A DNA stretch of 64,000 nucleotides, from NCBI GenBank assembly GCA_035582835.1, contig JAYKAV010002780.1:430153-494152 (forward strand). Reading direction: 5' to 3'. Within the stretch, counting starts at the first letter, position 1. Each line of letters opens with the position of its first letter. Below are positions 59,964 to 64,000 of this stretch, one piece after another. The notes beneath the pieces are model-generated. The model made no database searches. It saw only the letters and a list, made by a program, of their open reading frames with translations, and was not told the origin of the DNA. Source of the DNA: Phoebastria nigripes. Taxonomy: Eukaryota > Chordata > Aves > Procellariiformes > Diomedeidae. Position numbers and translations under genes: made by a program.

Positions 59964-60704
59964 AAGCCTCAAACCCAAAGAATTTGGTCAAAATTACTTC
60001 CCACCAAATTTGATGCCTCATGTTTTGACGTGTGTAACACCATGAGCCTTGCCGGTCTCCATACGGCTGGGAGGCAGGGGGCTAGAGGCAGTACCCTCAG
60101 GTATGGAGATGTGGCACAGATTTTTTTTCTGGAGTAATGTTTAATGCATGTGGTCCTCATCTAGCCTGAAGGAAGTCCCAGCATGAGAAACCTTGTGCCT
60201 GTGAAGACCAGTACCACGCAGCTCAGAGTGCAACTGGGCAGCAGCCCTCTTGATGGTCCACGTCAACACAAGTGGCCCTTAACATCTGCAGGGAAGACAA
60301 GCCCTGCTGGGTTTGGACTCAGTCCCCGAGCTAGCACTATGGGAAAAAGCTGGGAAATAAAGCATCTGAGGGACTTCCCAGATTTCACGTTCCCAGAGAA
60401 GCAGCATGTTGGCCTGATGGTATTCTGGCCTGCACTGTATCAGTTTTGGAGGCATGTGGTGAAATGAGGGTCTTGAGAAGTAGCAAGGGCCAAACCAAAT
60501 CTTTCTCTCTGCTAGCAACTGTAACATGAAACCAGGAAGAAATATGACTAAAATACAGCAATGTGTCCTTATGTCCCAGGCAATCTCTGATGGAAAACTT
60601 AAACTAGAAATTAGGTCATAAAATAAGTTCCATTGTGCTGTTACGCCTCCGGTTTGGCGGAGGACCTTNGTGCTAATAATCTGCTGTTGTTTCCACCCAT
60701 TTAG

Positions 60705-60998
60705 TTTTATGAGTCTCTCAAAAACGCAGTTGCAGATCAGATCTACTATTATGCTCAGACACCAAAACAAACCCTTTCTTACCTCCTCGTTTTAAATCCC
60801 ACAGCTAGGATAACCCGCTCAGCAGCCTCTGACATGAGGAAGCCAACACTTGCAAATGTAGCAGAACAGCTCTTCCAGAATAACGATGTTGTTATCAAAC
60901 ACTGTGTGGGCATTTTAACTCCAGAAGAAGAGCCGCTACCCCAAGACTTCTTCCAGAATAACTATTTTGGTAAATTTCCAACCGTAGGCAAGCCCTAA
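60705..60998 (+). other. Unassigned 97-codon open frame without a start Met, possible exon or pseudogene
   Basis: TTTCCACCCATTTAG, a plausible splice acceptor (and an in-frame stop), is followed by 97 sense codons to TAA at 60996-60998. The product begins FYESLKNAVADQIYYYAQTP and includes ANVAEQLFQNNDVVIKHCVG and ILTPEEEPLPQDFFQNNYFG. Its composition (low Cys, Trp and Ser; mixed charge) is more protein-like than the other chance frames here. TTTTG|GTAAAT at about 60965-60974 could be a donor. I recognise no family and see no companion exons. A 97-codon frame can arise by chance in 64 kb. Confidence 0.3.
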
Positions 60999-63169
60999 GC
61001 TTTTCAGTCACGACTGGAATGAATCATTCATTGCTTTAGGAGAATGCAACAATCCTGCATATAGAGTGTCTAAATCTTTTTGGCTCAAAAAGCTACACAG
61101 TCCAGAGTTGAAATGCGAGCCATTGCTGCAAATTATAGGTAAACTCTTCTTCACTTGAGTGGTTCTCACTTTTGCAAATGGTTTCACTGAAGTTAAGGCA
61201 ACTGCTCAAAGACTTAAGCGCATCTGAAGCCTGTGAAATGGAGACCAGTGAATTAATTGCATCAGGGAGTGGAATATCTGTGACAGAGGAGGCAGGGAGG
61301 GAGGTAAGTTATCTGCTCCTCAAGAGAGAGGCAGATAGCAAAACTGAGGTTAGAAAACTTCACAGTGGCAAATCTGCTAAGAAGCAGGCAGCAGAGATTT
61401 TTTCCTCCCCTTCCTCCCACAGCATCACCTTGACCCAGTATGGCGCATGCTTTGGGACGTGTGTCTGGGGTGACACCTGGCCTCTGNACACTGCCCATCA
61501 GCACGGCAGCTCTCTCTGGCCTTGTTTCAAAGCTGGAGCTGTGTTTCAGCATCTGACATCTCACTGTGTTTCTCCCTGTAGCGCCCTGTGCAGTGATACG
61601 GCTTTGTCAGCTCTGGCATCACCTCCATGTTGCAGGTGGGACCCGAGGAGCAGAGACGGTGTCCTCAGTGCCTGTGGCTGCTGTGGCAGAACACGCGCTG
61701 TGTTGGCGCAATGTGGTGCACTCTGGTTGGGTCACGTTGTTGGGATCTCGGGTGCTTTGAGGAAACAGTGCAACCACGGTGTGCACTCTCAGGCATGTGC
61801 CACATTGCAAGAGCTGTCCCATGATTTCTCAAACTTCAGCAGAACAGACCGTGCTCCAGGTCTGCTGGGGCATGCTTGGGGGACAAGGGTGGCTCCCAGC
61901 CTTACTGTACTTGTGGAGGGAGAGTAGATCCCAACACAGATTATCCTGTCTTCCTTGCGTGGGTTTTCCTCCCCATGGGCACTACTTTGTTCCAGCACAA
62001 AGCTACTGTGCAAACTGATGGTGTGGGTGACTGGGAGACCAGGGGTCCAGTGCAAAATAGAAAACCCAGCTTGGTGGCATGGGCGCGCTCAAAGAGATTC
62101 AGGGTCACATCTTAAGACGCAGTTTGTGGTCTACAAGCAAATCCCAGTAGGAAATGGCGTGTGTCTTAGGGATTGCTGGAAGTTTACAGCAGAGGAGGGA
62201 ACGCAACCTCCTTCTCCTAAGCCCCATGCTGACACTGAAGCATTCCCTCCCCCCATTCCTTTTTTATACAGTAGGGTTTAGGATACAGACATTACCTTTT
62301 TTTTTTTTTTTACTTTTTAAGAAATAAAAATACCTTTGCTAATGTGGGTGCGCAACTTGAGGAAAAGAGGCACCAAACTCATTTGGGCACTAGGAAGAAA
62401 CACCCAGTGCTGGCGCTTCACCAGACACCAAAGAACTGGGTGTCTCCACCTCGTCACACTCCTGCAACCACTCTGCTCTCAGGAGGTCACAGCCTGGCTT
62501 GTCACTGCTGGCAGATCGTGCCCTGGGCTCCTGTAGCTCATCAAAAAATGAGCTACAAAAATTACTAGCCCTGTGATAATGCTGGCAATTGCTGGAGAGG
62601 TAATCAGCTTGCAGTATTCATTCAGCAAGAAGACTTGCTGGCTGCCATGCAATGCGACATCAGCAGTGTCACCTGCACCTGAGCCACCTCAGAGGCGTTG
62701 GGAGAGCCAGGGCCCAGATCGGGGGCTGTGCCCCGAAACACCCCCATTGAAAGAGAACTTGGAGCACTCATAGCCTGACTTCCCTTCAGGCTCTAAAAGC
62801 TTTGCAATGCCTCACCCAAAGGGTTTGTGCCACAGCATGCTTCCCCATCCAGGTTCAAACCTGCAGTGGGGCTGAGCTCTTGCAGGCAAAGGCTGCCCCG
62901 GCTTGCAACGGGACCAATGCTGCACCCTGGGCTGCAGTGATGCAGGACTGGGATGGATATCGTTGCATAGGTGAGGTGGCAACTGAAAACCCCTTCACAA
63001 GCAGCTTCCTCACTGAGCTTAGCACGTGGACCACGTGGCCCCCCAGAAAGAAAACTCTGGGATATCCACAAGGCAAATGAATTCCCAAGGTGAGCTATGT
63101 GATGGGTTAGGGATGTTTTTCAGCTTGGTTTTAACTTCTTCGAGTGCTCCCTCTTCCTGTATTTAGGCT
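60999..63169. other. Gene-free stretch with a long chance frame
   Basis: A 251-codon plus frame (61172-61927) crosses a GC-richer block. Its product is Cys/His/Trp/Ser-rich without domains. A run of T lies at about 62299-62312. No gene recognised. Confidence 0.5.
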
Positions 63170-63690
63170 TAAAGACAGCTAAATAAGAGCTCTCCTGTGT
63201 CTCTTCTCTCTCTTCTTTTCTCTTGTTGTTATCTCCGCTCTGCACCAGGTCGTTTTGATGTTTTCAGTCTCTTTGGAAATCTGTCCATGCCCCTTCCTTT
63301 CTGCCAGCCTTCTGTTTGCTGCTACATCATTTCCGAAGTATGATGGCCACATGTATATGCAGCATCTAAAGGCTGATCGCACCATTTATTTACATCATTT
63401 ACTCAATAACACTTTCCATCTACGGTTTAGCATCTCTCCAACTACTTTTTGGACCACCACCAACCAGCCTCTTCCATTTCGCTTCCCTTGATGATACTGA
63501 TATATTCTTTCCTCGGAGTGACTACAGTCAATTATTTCTTCTATTCTGCATTGCCTCCTGGAGTTTTTACACTCCATTTCGTTTGCTGTAATGTTGCCCG
63601 GTTGTCTTGGTGTGTCAAGACCCTTCTGATGTTCCTTGCANTTCTCTCTAGTTTTGACATGCTGTGGTAATTGTATTTTAAAATATGGCA
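63170..63690 (+). repeat. Pyrimidine-biased stretch near the right edge
   Basis: CTCTTCTCTCTCTTCTTTTC opens a T/C-rich block to about 63690. The opposing frame at 63395-63691 is purine-coded and looks like a by-product. No gene recognised. Confidence 0.4.
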
Positions 63691-64000
63691 TTTTCCACTA
63701 TTCTCTTACACTTCATCTACACTATATCAGAACATGATCAGGCCTGGATGCAAGGGAGGACCTAAAAAGAGGAAGAAACACCTGCCGCACAGAGCCCTGA
63801 GCCCCTTTGATACGAGCTCCCGGGCTTTTTATTTTTGGAAAAAACTAGGAAATGATATTCCGTGCGGTAGTGCCTCACGTTATCAGTGCCAAGTTCCTTC
63901 TTCCTCGGTGGGTGTCCTTTCACATCACTTCTGATCTAATCGTCAGAGGTTTTGTCTGAGAGCCATTTCTGCTTTTATCTCGTTGCTATAATTAAATTGC

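Larger units (their letters stand above)
48111..60704. other. Gene-free stretch
   Basis: About 12.6 kb with old repeat debris (52720), the 58367 tandem duplication, and CpG-retaining patches at 48580-48760 and 58600-58900. No coding gene, tRNA or young mobile element recognised. Confidence 0.5.

Noticed and set aside
1..64000. CRISPR arrays, bacterial operons, integrated viral genomes, tRNA or rRNA genes
   Set aside because: No regularly spaced repeats, no dense coding, no viral internal genes beside the LTRs, and no cloverleaf or rRNA sequence was seen by eye; tRNAscan or Infernal could test the RNA part.

Overview
The window is vertebrate nuclear DNA, most probably from a bird. The evidence is a well-preserved CR1 retrotransposon tail ending in the (ATGATTCT)n-type repeat at 13478-13973, two solo LTRs of a family I associate with avian ERVL-like elements (19441-20022 and 36209-36727), a single CpG island, and otherwise AT-rich, intron-scale DNA. 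It is a draft assembly: there are about 33 isolated single Ns and one 175-base N gap that falls inside an LTR. I did not find a bacterial, viral or novel multi-gene system. Most of the open frames are chance frames.

The one gene I can support strongly is SPACA1 (sperm acrosome membrane-associated protein 1), on the minus strand from about 24976 down to about 7284. It was rebuilt exon by exon from splice sites and recalled similarity to mammalian SPACA1: exon 1 (signal peptide, in the CpG island) at 24841-24976, exon 2 at 21050-21106, exon 3 at 17024-17125, exon 4 at 16538-16644, exon 5 at 15891-16026, exon 6 (transmembrane segment) at 7830-7974, and a probable cytoplasmic-tail exon 7 at 7284-7441. 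All six donors read G or T followed by GT(A/G)(A/G)G, and exons 1-6 join in one frame to give 228 residues. Exon 7 is offset by one base at a C-run next to its acceptor. This is either an assembly or sequencing error or a real change in the tail.

Layout: 1-6100 is gene-free DNA beyond the 3' end of SPACA1 and holds old CR1 debris and a 750-bp polypyrimidine block. 6100-25160 is SPACA1 with its introns: a solo LTR and a 24-bp near-perfect hairpin in intron 2, and a CR1 copy plus an LTR-like GC-rich patch in intron 5. 25160-64000 is about 39 kb with no recognisable gene. It holds an LTR with an assembly gap, an old CR1 piece, ancient palindromic repeats, several pyrimidine-rich stretches, small tandem duplications, some CpG-retaining patches that could be regulatory, and one 97-codon open frame without a start Met at 60705-60998, preceded by a good splice-acceptor sequence, which I cannot assign. 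In human, SPACA1 lies at 6q15 between AKIRIN2 and CNR1. If synteny holds, the right side points towards AKIRIN2 and the left towards CNR1, but neither is visible here.
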